From Oscheius tipulae (lineage: Eukaryota; Nematoda; Chromadorea; Rhabditida; Rhabditidae), in contig JASJZH010000005.1 in NCBI GenBank assembly GCA_037178975.1, forward strand, positions 1,550,001-1,614,000: 64,000 nt of DNA. Reading direction: 5' to 3'. The notes beneath the pieces were generated by a model, which was given only the letters and a program-made list of their open reading frames with translations, was not told the origin of the DNA and made no database searches. Below, one piece after another: positions 9,593-19,600 of the stretch (positions within the stretch are counted from its first letter, which is position 1; each line of letters begins with the position of its first letter). A program made the position numbers and the translations under genes.

Positions 9593-12500
9593 AGACGTTT
9601 CCACGCGGCTTCTTCTGTTGCTTCTCGTATTGGTCGTTGTGGTCTCGGCGGCGGCTGTTGTTGTCTCCCGGCTGTTGAGCAGTGTCGTCGTGTCCCATCT
9701 TGCGTCGGCGATTCTCAAGAAGATTGGAAGGGGGCATCGTAGCAGGTGGGAAGTAGGTCTGCGGCTTGGACATGGTGCTGATCAGAGTGTGGATTCCGAT
9801 GTCGTTGAGCAGGATCTCGGCTTGTTTTAGGTACTGAACGATACCAGCGGCAGTGAGACGTCGAGTCGGCAGTCTGGTGACGATGGAGGTACCCAGGATC
9901 GAAAAGTAACTTGACATCGGGTTGTTGAGGTCTCCCAGCAAGTGGACGCGCTTGAGGTCGTTGTTGGCTCGCAGAACCATTTCGAGGGACGCCTGCTTGT
10001 TGAGCCAGGTGTCGTAGTCGGCGAAGCAAGGGCTACGCAATAGAATAACTTGATTTTGGTCCTTCCTGGCGTTTTTCTCGAGTTCACGCAGCAACTGTGC
10101 AGTGTATTCTTTTGTGTCCTCGAAGAGGACAAGGAGAATGTATCGATACTTGGAGACATCTTTTTCGAGTAGGTTCCGCATATTGTAGGTCTCCATACGA
10201 TATCCGGGAACCTTCTGGGCGAGGCCGAAAAATTCAGAGGGAAACAGGAAGATATCCGAGCCTTGCAGTTTGGGAGACTTCAGCGAGGGCTTGGAGAAAT
10301 TCTTGAGTGAGGCGCCGATTTGTGAGTCAGTCAGGCCTCCGATTGGGCTCCTTTCGATAGCCAAGGGTTTGCCTTTGCACCCTACCACGTAGGTCGCTAA
10401 ATGGATGCACCTGTTATGGACAAGCTGATAGGCTCTAGTGAGGTCATCGGGCTTCACACGGTATCCTTCCGAATGACGAAGGATGCTAGTCTTGTCTGAC
10501 GGCCAAAAACTGTTGTCCTCAATGATTCCGATTGTCTTGGCCACTTTGTAGACTCCGTTGGCCTTGAGGTTTTCAGCGTTTTCGGGACACGGTCGTCCAA
10601 TGAGCTTGCAGATGTCGGCGACGGTAATATCCTTAGAGGTACAGTCTGTCGGCTCGTTTGGGTCGATTGGCAAGGGCTTGTTTTCACATTTGTAGAGCGG
10701 ATGGACTGGGTTGATGATGGATATACTGAAAACGGAGATATTATTCGCGTTCAAGTCTCCAGTTTTAATCTTTTTCTGTCTCCTATTCTTTTTTGTCATA
10801 ATAGGTTCGACGTTCATGTGTGATGGAATTTTTGTGAGCATGTCGAACTGAATGCGCAGAGGTTCCTTCTTTTTGCCAATTTCTGAAATTAACGCAGAAT
10901 TATCACTCGTGTCAAGAACTCTATATGGTCCTGCCAGATCAAAAATAAGTTTATGGTTCCCTACTCCTTGTTTTTCGGTTGGAATACGCTGAAAAACGCG
11001 ATCGCCTACTCTAGGGTAGCTTTTGTTTTCAGTCTTGTGGGCCTTATCATAGTATGTTTTGTGTTTTTCTCGCTCTATGTCGTTCCTAACCTTCACTAGG
11101 TTGTGACAAGCCTTCATTGCTATGGTCATTTCATGCTTGTAATCGTCGAAATCAATAATATAAGGCGCAGGTTCTAGTTTTCCGTCTGTAATCGGTATTT
11201 TCGGCTCGAATCCATGTAAAATATAAAACGGGCTTTCACCAGTAGACTCGTGTGGTGTGCAATTGTACCCATAAGTAACTAGAGGCAAGATTTTATCCCA
11301 TTCTGACGGATTATCAACGTTCTTTCGAAGAGCTCTTTGAATTGTTTGATTTGCACGTTCAGTCAACCCATTTTCGCGAGGACAGTATCCTTTAGTCGTT
11401 ATCCAATCGATATTTGCCAGCTTAGTTAAGTGAGAAATGGTTTCATTCAGAAACTCGGTTCCTTGATCACTTAAAAACTGTAAAGGCCAGCGGCCTCCTT
11501 CTCCAATCCAACGCGATAGAATAACTTCTGCTACGGTCGTGGCTTTCTTGTTAGGAATAGCGTATGCACCTATCCATTTCGAAAAATGATCAATCATCAG
11601 CAAAACGTAACGATTTCCAGAAGTTGTGGATCCCAGGTCCATCAAATCGACTCCTACTAGCTCATAAGGCTTGGTAGTTACAATAGGTTTTAGAGGAGGC
11701 ACCGCCGATCTCATATTATCCATTAGACATTTCTGACAATCCCGGTAGAACTTTAAGATATCTGCAGACATATGTGGCCAGTAATAGGAGAAACGAATCA
11801 TTTTCCCCATTTTCTTGAAGCCAAAATGACCTGCAAACGTGCCAGCATGATAGTCATCGAAAACTTTCTTCCTAGCGGAGAGAGGAACGACTTTGCGAAA
11901 CTTCATGTCCTTGGAAAATGTCCAAAGGTCACCGTTTTCAAGGTGAAAATCGTCCTTACTAAGTTTGTTGTTATCGTCACGTAGAAAAACCTCGTGACCA
12001 TTTGATTTGCCACGAATACTTTGAATTATTTGACTAAAAACGGGATCCAGCTCGAGCTCTTTCAGCCACTCTGAATCTTTTGCTATTTCGACAATATTGA
12101 CGACTTTTGTGCTGAGATCTTCTGACAATTCTGTTTCATTGACTAGGGAACCTCTCGATAAAGCATCAGCAACCACATTCGCTGCTCCTTTGACGTATTC
12201 TACTTCCACATTGTAATGTTGAATGAGCATTGACCATCTGAGAAGCCTCGGTGAGACACCAGTTTTGAAAAGACTTGTCAATGGCTGGTGATCCGTCCTA
12301 ATGACTGTATTCTTCATGTTGAAGACGAAAAACTTGAATTTCTCTAGAGCGTGAATTACAGCAAGAGCTTCTAGATCTGTGATGTGGTAGTTCATTTGAG
12401 CTTTTGTTAATGCACGCGAGGTAAATGACAAGGGATGGAGGAAAGAATCTGGCCCTCTTTGACATAAAACTGCCCCGATTCCTTGACAGCTTGCGTCTGT

Positions 12501-15500
12501 ATAAATTATGAAGGGGTTTGAGCCATTCTGAGCTCCCTCTAGGTCTGGCTGGGCCAAGACCGGCGAAGCAATCAAAGCATTTTTTAAACTTTCGACAGCT
12601 TGATCACATTCTGTTGTCCATGCCCAATTATTGTTTGTTTTGGTCAAATTGAAGAGCGGTTTCGCTAAGGAAGCAAATTTTAGGACGAACCGGCGATAGT
12701 ACCCGCAGAGTCCAAGGAAAGTTCTCAATTCGGATATATTTTTCGGTGTCGGAAAATTTTTAACGGCTAGAATCTTGTCATCGTTAGTGTGGAGACCTTT
12801 AGAATCGATCATGTGTCCTAGATACTGGACCTTTTCCTTCAGAATATGGCACTTTTTGGCTTTTACCGCAAGATTTGCCTCCCTCAGAGCCTGAAGGACT
12901 TCGTTCAATATTTCCATGTGTCGTTCCCTAGTTTCCGTACAAATCAGTATATCGTCAACGTAAGCAAAGACTTCGTTCTTATCATTCTTGAATTTTGACA
13001 GCACTTGATCTAGTAGTCTTTGAAATGATGACGGGCTCGTCGCTAAGCCAAAAGGCATGACACGGAACTGGTATAACCCTTCACTTGTTACAAATGCTGA
13101 TTTTTCTTTGGCCGACTCCGTCAGTGGAATTTGCCAAAAACCAGAGTGTAAATCTAGGGTAGAGAAGAATCGTTTGCCTGACAGAGACTGGAGGATATTA
13201 TCAATGGACGGAAGAGGATAAGAATCTAACGTTATTACTTTGTTTAGTTCCCTATAATCGATGCACAGCCTTAGAGAGCGATCTTTCTTTACGACAAGAA
13301 CGATAGGACTAGCCCAGGGGGATCTCGAAGGCTCTATCACACCTTTATCTAGCAGATTTTGTATAATTTCCTTAAATTCCTTACGAACACCCGCCGGAAC
13401 AGGGCGAACTTTCTGTTTTATTGGCTTGGCGTCTCCTACCTCAATGTTATGCTGTACTAAATGTGTTTGACGCAGCTCATTATCCGAAATGGCCAGAATG
13501 TCATTGAAATTTTCTACTAAGGCTTCGACAATATCCTCAATTGGCTCCTTTTCAGCATTCTCCATTAACATTTGACGAAGAGTTTGTTTTTTCGCTCCTA
13601 GACTGATATCATTCGCCCCATTGTTTGATTCTAACATCTCAGCGACTCCTGTAAGACTATTTACGCTGAAGACCGATTCAGTTTGACTCCAATCACCTAA
13701 TTCTTGGTCTTTTCGAAGGATAAGAATTCCAGGTGTAGTGTTTGTGACAAGACACCAAGCAATACCACTATAATCTGTTCGACACAGTCCTTCCATCAGA
13801 ATCATACCCTTCTGAGCGTCTTTGTACGGTACAAAAGACATATTGGCCCCTGGGCGGCTATTTTCACTACCAATTTTGATCCAGCGAGATTCCATAGGCA
13901 TAATCGCTGTTCTTTTGCAAATTTTCACTCGTTCCGGCTTTTCAACGCTGTTGACAGCTGATATTTTTGAATTTAGCGGTTTTTCCTTAATGGGGAGCCA
14001 CGGTCTTTCGATTTTGGGACACCGAACTGGGCTGAATGATATTTCAATACCTAGAGCTTCGAAAGCATTCTTTCCGAGAATAATATCGTGAGAACCACCC
14101 TTAGTAATATTGTCCACCAGCTGGAAACAAATTGGGGCGGTTCTACCCGAATTCGGCAGGAAGACATCAATCCTTACAACCTCAATGATCTTCAAATCGT
14201 GGCCAGAGACGTCGACAACCCTTGACGAATCTCCGGCGTCGTGTTTCACCTCTGTGACAAACTCGTTAGCGTCGATTCCTATCTGGTCCATGTCTCCGAA
14301 AAAGGACACAGGCATAATCGAAGGTTGAGCTCCGCTGTCGATAAGAACTTTAGTTTTTCGATTGAAAATCAGCACTTCATAAAGAGATTTACTTCCGAAA
14401 ATACAATCTTTTGGCTGAACAACATTTACACTACATGGTTGATGTTCAAAGGAAATTGAATTGACTCCAGCTCTCAAATTGTGGGCCATTCGTCGATAAT
14501 CTTTGGTATTGTTTGCAGAAACGTTAGGTGATGTAGGCTGTGAACCATGTGGTCGATTGTAACGCGAATTATTTGGACATCTACCAGCATAATGACCAAC
14601 TTCCCCGCAGTTATAGCACTTAGGATCTGTGTTGTTTGCGGGAGTATGTCCCGTACTCAGAATATTGTTGGCGGTCGGTTGAACGTTCCTACGAGGACTT
14701 TCAACCCTAGGCGGGCGAGAATCATAACGAGAATTGTTAAATGGTCTATCTCTATGAGGAATGAAATTATTGCGGTGATCTGAGCGTTTCTGTATTTGAA
14801 CAGGTGATCTTGGGGTATCATAACGACGACCATTAGAAATTGTAACATTCTGGCGCATTCTCTCCAATCGGAAAGCAATTTTCTTCATGTCATCATAGAC
14901 ATTTCTGAGCGAACTTTCTTCAAGAAGTTGCCGAGCTTCAAGGGACCCTGGCCAGTTTGCAATACTCTTATAAAGCTGTTGAGCTCTCAAAAACGACAGA
15001 AGATCGGGATCACACTTAGGATAAGCTTTCAGGGACATTCCTTCCAGCTGTTGACAGAAAACTTCGAGTTTGCCAGATTCAAATAGCATATGAGGGAATT
15101 TTTCAGTGGCTGAGATCGCTTCAATGCGTCTATCACCTTCCATCTCACACATAAGATCGTGGATGATTCCAGACAGCGGTCCATTCTTACTAGCTACGGT
15201 TAGGGAGGTGTATAACTTTTCTGCACGACCTTTCAACAACGTGATGAAGTACTGTTTTTGTTCTTCTTCCCCATAAATTTCTCTAGGATATTTGTTACGG
15301 AACATCATTAAGAACCTATCAAAGGACTCGTTTTTAGAGGCGGTAAACGGCTCAACTGGTGGTGCATGTTTGAACTTTAGGATATTTTGCTTAGCCAAAT
15401 CTCTTTCTTCTCTATCAAACTCAACGTCCGAGTAAACCGACATACATCTTTCTATCGAGTCTGAGATCCTCCTCGTATTCCTCGGCCATCTGTGTGAGCT

Positions 15501-16364
15501 CCTCGTTCTTTGCCTCCTTGGCGGCGATGGCATCTGAATCTCATCGTCAGTATCGTCCAGGAATCCTTGTACAGCAGGCGAATTTAACTGCTTACCGCGT
15601 TCAGCCTGGGAGAGACCTTCCAGTAGCTGAATCTTCCGGTCGAGTTTGTCGTATGTCGTATTCACGTCTTCATTTTCTTCGTGGACCTGTAAATTGGTAC
15701 GTTGTTTCAATTCCGCTATCGTTTCTCTCAATGTTGCGATATCTCCTTTCAACTGTTCTTGGGAGCGAGCTAGTGCTTCTGCAGCTATTTCCAGCTCAGA
15801 ATCGTCACAGCATAGACTTATGCGCAACTTTTCGCGTTCGTCCCTCCATTTGATCAATTTCTCGGAGATTTCCTTATCGTTTCGCACACCGAGAGCGTGC
15901 TTTACGTGTTTCAGCAGCTCGTGTTGAGTTCCAGCCTTGTTAATGAGCGTAACAAGTTTTTCAGGTGACTCAATACCAAATTGCGCTAGCGAGTTTTCGA
16001 ATTCCGACAATCGATTCATCTTACGTTCAAGTGCCTTCATTTGATCGTGTAGTTCTGTGCGAGCACTCCTAATAGCGGTACGAACATTATCACGTTGTCC
16101 TCCAATTTTCAAATACTGACTAAGCTTGTCATAATCATCCAGTGTTCTTTTAACCGTGTCACGAAGAAGAACAAAGCCAACCTTTTGAACGCTGCCGTCG
16201 TTCAAGTGTCCCAGTAGCAGCTCCTCCATGTCGTTCTTCTCCTGATTCTGCTTTCCTTGTTCTTCCGACAGGGGGAGTCCCCCTACTTTTGGATCTATTC
16301 CTGAGTTTCCGGCGTTGGTGAGAGCGGGAACCGTCTGGTCAGCCATATATTGCTGAAGAATCAC
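9588..16364 (-). CDS. Gag-pol polyprotein of the Cer1-like element
   Basis: One frame of 2258 codons encodes the element's structural and enzymatic proteins. Domains in order, by approximate residue: coiled-coil and capsid-type Gag (1-560); one zinc knuckle, CYNCGEVGHYAGRC (583-596); aspartic protease, VLIDSGAQPSIM (about 676); reverse transcriptase with FAYVDDILIC (about 1135); RNase H, IYTDASCQGIGAV (about 1275); integrase zinc-binding segment, HAGTFAGHFGFKKM (about 1503); integrase core with GVDLMDLG, LSDQGTEFLNE and ENGLTERANQ (about 1576-1670). A tail of about 400 residues follows, rich in basic residues at its end. A downstream methionine at MADQTV is an alternative start. The frame is open throughout, in keeping with a young element. 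The tail function is not known to me. Confidence 0.95.
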   Translation of the reverse strand: MILQQYMADQTVPALTNAGNSGIDPKVGGLPLSEEQGKQNQEKNDMEELLLGHLNDGSVQKVGFVLLRDTVKRTLDDYDKLSQYLKIGGQRDNVRTAIRSARTELHDQMKALERKMNRLSEFENSLAQFGIESPEKLVTLINKAGTQHELLKHVKHALGVRNDKEISEKLIKWRDEREKLRISLCCDDSELEIAAEALARSQEQLKGDIATLRETIAELKQRTNLQVHEENEDVNTTYDKLDRKIQLLEGLSQAERGKQLNSPAVQGFLDDTDDEIQMPSPPRRQRTRSSHRWPRNTRRISDSIERCMSVYSDVEFDREERDLAKQNILKFKHAPPVEPFTASKNESFDRFLMMFRNKYPREIYGEEEQKQYFITLLKGRAEKLYTSLTVASKNGPLSGIIHDLMCEMEGDRRIEAISATEKFPHMLFESGKLEVFCQQLEGMSLKAYPKCDPDLLSFLRAQQLYKSIANWPGSLEARQLLEESSLRNVYDDMKKIAFRLERMRQNVTISNGRRYDTPRSPVQIQKRSDHRNNFIPHRDRPFNNSRYDSRPPRVESPRRNVQPTANNILSTGHTPANNTDPKCYNCGEVGHYAGRCPNNSRYNRPHGSQPTSPNVSANNTKDYRRMAHNLRAGVNSISFEHQPCSVNVVQPKDCIFGSKSLYEVLIFNRKTKVLIDSGAQPSIMPVSFFGDMDQIGIDANEFVTEVKHDAGDSSRVVDVSGHDLKIIEVVRIDVFLPNSGRTAPICFQLVDNITKGGSHDIILGKNAFEALGIEISFSPVRCPKIERPWLPIKEKPLNSKISAVNSVEKPERVKICKRTAIMPMESRWIKIGSENSRPGANMSFVPYKDAQKGMILMEGLCRTDYSGIAWCLVTNTTPGILILRKDQELGDWSQTESVFSVNSLTGVAEMLESNNGANDISLGAKKQTLRQMLMENAEKEPIEDIVEALVENFNDILAISDNELRQTHLVQHNIEVGDAKPIKQKVRPVPAGVRKEFKEIIQNLLDKGVIEPSRSPWASPIVLVVKKDRSLRLCIDYRELNKVITLDSYPLPSIDNILQSLSGKRFFSTLDLHSGFWQIPLTESAKEKSAFVTSEGLYQFRVMPFGLATSPSSFQRLLDQVLSKFKNDKNEVFAYVDDILICTETRERHMEILNEVLQALREANLAVKAKKCHILKEKVQYLGHMIDSKGLHTNDDKILAVKNFPTPKNISELRTFLGLCGYYRRFVLKFASLAKPLFNLTKTNNNWAWTTECDQAVESLKNALIASPVLAQPDLEGAQNGSNPFIIYTDASCQGIGAVLCQRGPDSFLHPLSFTSRALTKAQMNYHITDLEALAVIHALEKFKFFVFNMKNTVIRTDHQPLTSLFKTGVSPRLLRWSMLIQHYNVEVEYVKGAANVVADALSRGSLVNETELSEDLSTKVVNIVEIAKDSEWLKELELDPVFSQIIQSIRGKSNGHEVFLRDDNNKLSKDDFHLENGDLWTFSKDMKFRKVVPLSARKKVFDDYHAGTFAGHFGFKKMGKMIRFSYYWPHMSADILKFYRDCQKCLMDNMRSAVPPLKPIVTTKPYELVGVDLMDLGSTTSGNRYVLLMIDHFSKWIGAYAIPNKKATTVAEVILSRWIGEGGRWPLQFLSDQGTEFLNETISHLTKLANIDWITTKGYCPRENGLTERANQTIQRALRKNVDNPSEWDKILPLVTYGYNCTPHESTGESPFYILHGFEPKIPITDGKLEPAPYIIDFDDYKHEMTIAMKACHNLVKVRNDIEREKHKTYYDKAHKTENKSYPRVGDRVFQRIPTEKQGVGNHKLIFDLAGPYRVLDTSDNSALISEIGKKKEPLRIQFDMLTKIPSHMNVEPIMTKKNRRQKKIKTGDLNANNISVFSISIINPVHPLYKCENKPLPIDPNEPTDCTSKDITVADICKLIGRPCPENAENLKANGVYKVAKTIGIIEDNSFWPSDKTSILRHSEGYRVKPDDLTRAYQLVHNRCIHLATYVVGCKGKPLAIERSPIGGLTDSQIGASLKNFSKPSLKSPKLQGSDIFLFPSEFFGLAQKVPGYRMETYNMRNLLEKDVSKYRYILLVLFEDTKEYTAQLLRELEKNARKDQNQVILLRSPCFADYDTWLNKQASLEMVLRANNDLKRVHLLGDLNNPMSSYFSILGTSIVTRLPTRRLTAAGIVQYLKQAEILLNDIGIHTLISTMSKPQTYFPPATMPPSNLLENRRRKMGHDDTAQQPGDNNSRRRDHNDQYEKQQKKPRGNVF

Positions 16365-16633
16365 TGATTAGCTCCTTTTTGACGTGGGTGGAAGAATTAT
16401 AGAAGAGAACAATAAAATAGTAGCACCCGTACGATTACTTGACGTGGGTGGAAGAACTATGATGGGAAATCCGCCAAATGACCGGCTTTTAGGCGGTATC
16501 CGTTGGACGTATCCGAAGACGAAAACGCAGTGGTGTATCACCACTGGAAGCAATCAGGCTTGGTTTATAACACAAGCCTGAAGAAATCACACACTTCTTG
16601 GGGTTTTACGCCAAGAAATGTGGAGGAAGAGCT

Positions 16634-16651
16634 GTGTTGGTTCGGCCCCCA
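16634..16651 (-). other. Primer binding site candidate
   Basis: Directly internal to the 5' LTR the minus strand reads TGGGGGCCGAACC. It begins with TGG, complementary to a tRNA CCA end. The priming tRNA was not identified. Confidence 0.55.
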
Positions 16652-16995
16652 AGTGAATGTCTATCGGAATGGGTACCGATGAAAGCGGTTATCCAAGACG
16701 TGCTCGAAGCTTTTGATCACAGAAAAATATAATTTCTGGAGGAATTAAATCGAAAAGAACCGAACAGTGATGTTTTTGATCAAAGTTTATCCGAGAAAGA
16801 AAACAATAATCGGAGCAAAGTATAAAAATTACGGAGATCCGAAAAACTGGGAAAAACCGAGAACAGAACAACCGCGAGCCAAAATTTGGCGTGCACGCGA
16901 AAATACGTACGTGGTTTGAAATAACGAATGGGCGGGAAGCGAGAGGAACTGTGAAGGACAAGAATAGAATGGGGACTGGCACTGGCTTGCTGACA
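16652..16995 (-). repeat. 5' LTR of the Cer1-like element
   Basis: 344 bp, matching the left LTR without a visible difference. It contains a TATAAAAATT-like segment near 16823 in plus orientation, but promoter elements were not resolved. Confidence 0.93.
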
Positions 16996-18435
16996 ATTAC
17001 GAAGTTGAACAAATTCTGTGATCGTCTTGATGAAGCTTTTCATGAATGAGAAATAGTAAGCATCGAGAGGCTGGAAGTTTCCCGTGGTTCCAGGTGGAAG
17101 ATTCATGACAGAAACATCCATGTTAGGAGCGTTCTTCTTGATGCTCTCGTGATTCTTGAAAGAGGGCTATGAGTCAACCACCATGATGACTCGTTTCTCT
17201 TTAATTTCAGTTACACAGTCTCGTACCCATTGTTCCAGGCTGTTAACCAAAATATGATTTCTCAAAATGAAAAAGAGTTACCTCCGGTCATAATATGACT
17301 AGAATGGGTTTTCACGACAAGGTTTTCTGGTTTGTAGTAGTTGGCGGGTAGTTTTCCGTCTCTCTCCTGCAGAACTATTAGCAACTTGGGATGAAGATGA
17401 CGGCAAAACTCATCGGCATGATGGTGTAGCTGTGGGTAGTAGCGATAACATTTCCGACGACTTTTTTCAGTTTTGACTCCCTTGAAATGGAGACATCGGT
17501 TTCCATGCATCATCTCCTTGAGAAAACCACTTTGGTCTGCATTAAACACTGCCGATAGAGGAAGAGAGCCTTTGATGACTCGAGCATTCTGATAGAATAA
17601 GTAAAAAGTGTGTGCTATGAAATAACCTTAACATCCTGATGCGTACACTTGCTCCTTGTTCTTATACATAATTCTTGAAATGAACTTGGTGATATGTCTG
17701 GAGCAGACTCTGTGAGCCTTTTTCCATTTCTTGATATAAGAGAGGGAGGCTTTGTATCCTTTCAGCTTCACAGTTCTCTCGTTTATGTCCAGAGCTTCCT
17801 CTTGCAGGTGACGGTCGTGGAGCGTAGCACCTTCGGTGAACGCTGTTTCAACGAACTCATAAAGGGATTCTCCGATTTTCCGTAGAGCTGCATTTCTATG
17901 GATGATCGAATGCATTCCTACGAGAAAGACAGTATACTAAGAAATGAGAAAGCCTACCAAACTGTTCGCCTCTACGGAGCATCTTCAAATCATTCGGTGT
18001 CTTGATGAACCGGTATTTGCCGTTGAGAGATTCCAATGTACGAGTTCTTTTCTCTGTATCACGATAGTAATTCAAGGCGTTCTGGGCCTCCTCTATAGAG
18101 ACATAGGTGTTTCCAGAGAACCTATGCCACTAATGAAATCTAATTGGATTGGAACCTGATCTTTTTCCCAACTGGTTCCTCAACTTCGTCATCACTTGAG
18201 TCTGTTGAGTATTCTTCAACGGTCTTCTTCTACATCCAGTTGGGAGTACTCCAGTTCTTGCAGAATCAGTTTGAAAGAGTCGGCAACTTTCAACTCTTCT
18301 CTTGTAAGAGTGCTTTCACCGTCAACGATGGTGAACAGCTTGGCGAGGTAAGAAACGATTTTGCTGGCGGACATAAGTATAATGAATGGAATGGAAAGCT
18401 TTTTACACACAGGGCTCACAAGCCATGCCGGCCTA

Positions 18436-18813
18436 TTGACCGCGCTTTTAATCAAGCGCATTGTAAAGCGATGAAGCTGGACGTACAGTTTGTGCAATTG
18501 AAAACAACTACGCAGATATAATTAAAAAAAAAAAGAAAAAAGATTAATGCGTTGCGGGATCGAACCCGGGAGGAAAAAATTGCAAGCGAGCGCACAACCT
18601 CTGCACCACTTGTTCGCTACTGTCATTACACCCGGGAACCAAGTAATCTAGGGCGCCAAAGTGGCGAAAAAACCAAAACTTTAAAGGGCTCCAGGAGGCT
18701 GAGGACATCCATTCCACAGCTGAAAATTTGGGAAACACCATAATTTTCTATGCTCTTTCGAATGGCTCCTACCTCGTTTCGATATCCCGCGGGCAACTAA
18801 AACCCTTCCCTAG
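18436..18813 (-). repeat. Right terminal inverted repeat of the Tc5-like element
   Basis: 378 bp, the inverse of 8434-8810. The tRNA-like B box (18556-18566) and A box (18598-18608) are retained on the minus strand. Confidence 0.9.
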
Positions 18814-18816
18814 TCA

Positions 18817-18918
18817 GTTTACTTTGCCTATTTTCTGATGGTGCTGGCTGTCACTCACCTAGACAACTTCATTTCTTTATTTCTGGGCACAATGGCAGAT
18901 TTATTTCTTATTGACTGA
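18817..18918 (+). pseudogene. Membrane-protein exon, right part
   Basis: Directly after the right TCA duplication the plus strand encodes VYFAYFLMVLAVTHLDNF and then ISLFLGTMADLFLID and a TGA. This looks like the continuation of the hydrophobic exon at 8283-8433, although the frames differ by one. Confidence 0.4.
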
Positions 18919-19043
18919 GCACACTGTTAGAGCACACTCTGGTTTAGGACTATGCCGAAGCCGTATCAAACGGGGAAAACTGGAGAACAGGACCACAAAG
19001 CAGTGATTGTATAAAAGAATAACGTGAAACAAACGAAACTTTA

Positions 19044-19600
19044 CTACGTCATTCGGTTTTTCTGCCATCTAGTTTTAAAGAATTCCATGTTTATAAATCT
19101 GTGAAAATCCAAAGCATAATGATTTGTTGTCGAAGAAAACAGATCTAAGAATGTTTTAGCGACAAAACTGTTCTTCCCAAAGTACGTCAATTGCTGATAA
19201 GCGGTCTCTTCTTCACTGGTTGTTTGTTCGTTTTGTTTCAAAATGCCAACTTCGTCTGTAAATGCACAAGAACAGCATAATGATATTTATTGGTTCTGTA
19301 AAGGCCTGTTTTACAATAGCGCCATGAAATTCCAGCAAGTTTTCATGTAAAACAGGATATTAAGTTTTGCAGAGACTTCAAATTGTTAACTGGTTTGCTT
19401 CGAGTCATTACAACTGTTCAGCTTTGTTTGTGGATTCCTATTTTTCTGGAGACACGTCTAGACACGAAGTAAGACAACATTTCTACACAAAGTACTTCAA
19501 ATTTGCTGGAATAAACTTTCTGGCTGGCACACACTGCTCCACATAGTGTCATTTTCTTCAACTACCATTGTATTTCTTCATGGGACTTCGCAACTTTTCA
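19044..19600 (-). pseudogene. Kinase-like N-lobe fragment and following exon
   Basis: On the minus strand about 19270-19350 reads HENLLEFHGAIVKQAF followed by EPINIIML. This resembles the alphaC-beta4-beta5 stretch of protein kinases (H-N-L/I-hydrophobic-G ... hydrophobic). After a clean TTTACAG acceptor a second exon runs from 19250 to the TAA at 19044, including TSEEETAYQQLTYFGKNSF and ALDFHRFINMEFF. No catalytic motif is present. It fits the other kinase-like remnants in the window, but the call rests on one short motif. Confidence 0.3.

Larger units (their letters stand above)
9233..16995 (-). mobile_element. Cer1-like Ty3/gypsy LTR retroelement, looks whole
   Basis: The element is 7763 bp, lies on the minus strand and has 344-bp LTRs at both ends that look identical by eye. 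A 4-bp ATTA duplication flanks it at 9229-9232 and 16996-16999. It has a primer-binding-site candidate next to the right (5') LTR, a purine-rich tract next to the left (3') LTR and one long gag-pol frame. The organisation, with a single frame of about 2260 codons and a long tail after integrase, resembles C. elegans Cer1. LTR identity suggests a very recent insertion. It sits inside the Tc5-like transposase gene. Confidence 0.95.
8868..18374 (-). pseudogene. Tc5-like transposase gene, interrupted
   Basis: The gene reads on the minus strand from an ATG at 18374 (MSASKIVSYLAKLF) to a TAA at 8868. The parts in order are an N-terminal region (18374 to about 18160), a helix-turn-helix region with NERTVKLKGYKASLSYIKKW (about 17690-17915) and the catalytic domain. 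The catalytic domain has NADQSGFLKEM near 17545, MVVDS near 17190 and LPPGTTGNFQPLDAYYF near 17080. The C-terminal Tc5 cysteine domain (8868-9120) has CQLRRFICCSYCNQLLCF and then HSTNC. The retroelement entered after FVQLRN, and the frame continues on the other side as VDFDCHKRNNLLK. Several short introns are visible, one at about 9135-9190. There is a probable 1-nt shift near 18225 and a TGA in the 17170 region, so the gene was probably already damaged. Confidence 0.85.
8434..18813 (-). mobile_element. Tc5-like DNA transposon, interrupted by an LTR element
   Basis: The element starts and ends with CTAGGGAAGGG and its inverse, and is flanked by direct TCA at 8431-8433 and 18814-18816. A TNA duplication is what the Tc5 family makes. 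The inverted terminal repeats are about 377 bp. The single transposase gene is on the minus strand and has the Tc5 catalytic and C-terminal cysteine-rich domains. Without the retroelement at 9233-16995 the transposon would be about 2.6 kb, somewhat shorter than C. elegans Tc5. Confidence 0.9.

Noticed and set aside
9410-9718. Small frames overlapping the LTR and the end of gag-pol
   Set aside because: They are alternative-frame shadows of the LTR and the long gag-pol frame.
8434-18813. Independent SINE copies at 8.4 and 18.4 kb
   Set aside because: The two copies are exactly inverted, start at the TCA duplications and flank a Tc5-type transposase gene, so they are its terminal inverted repeats.
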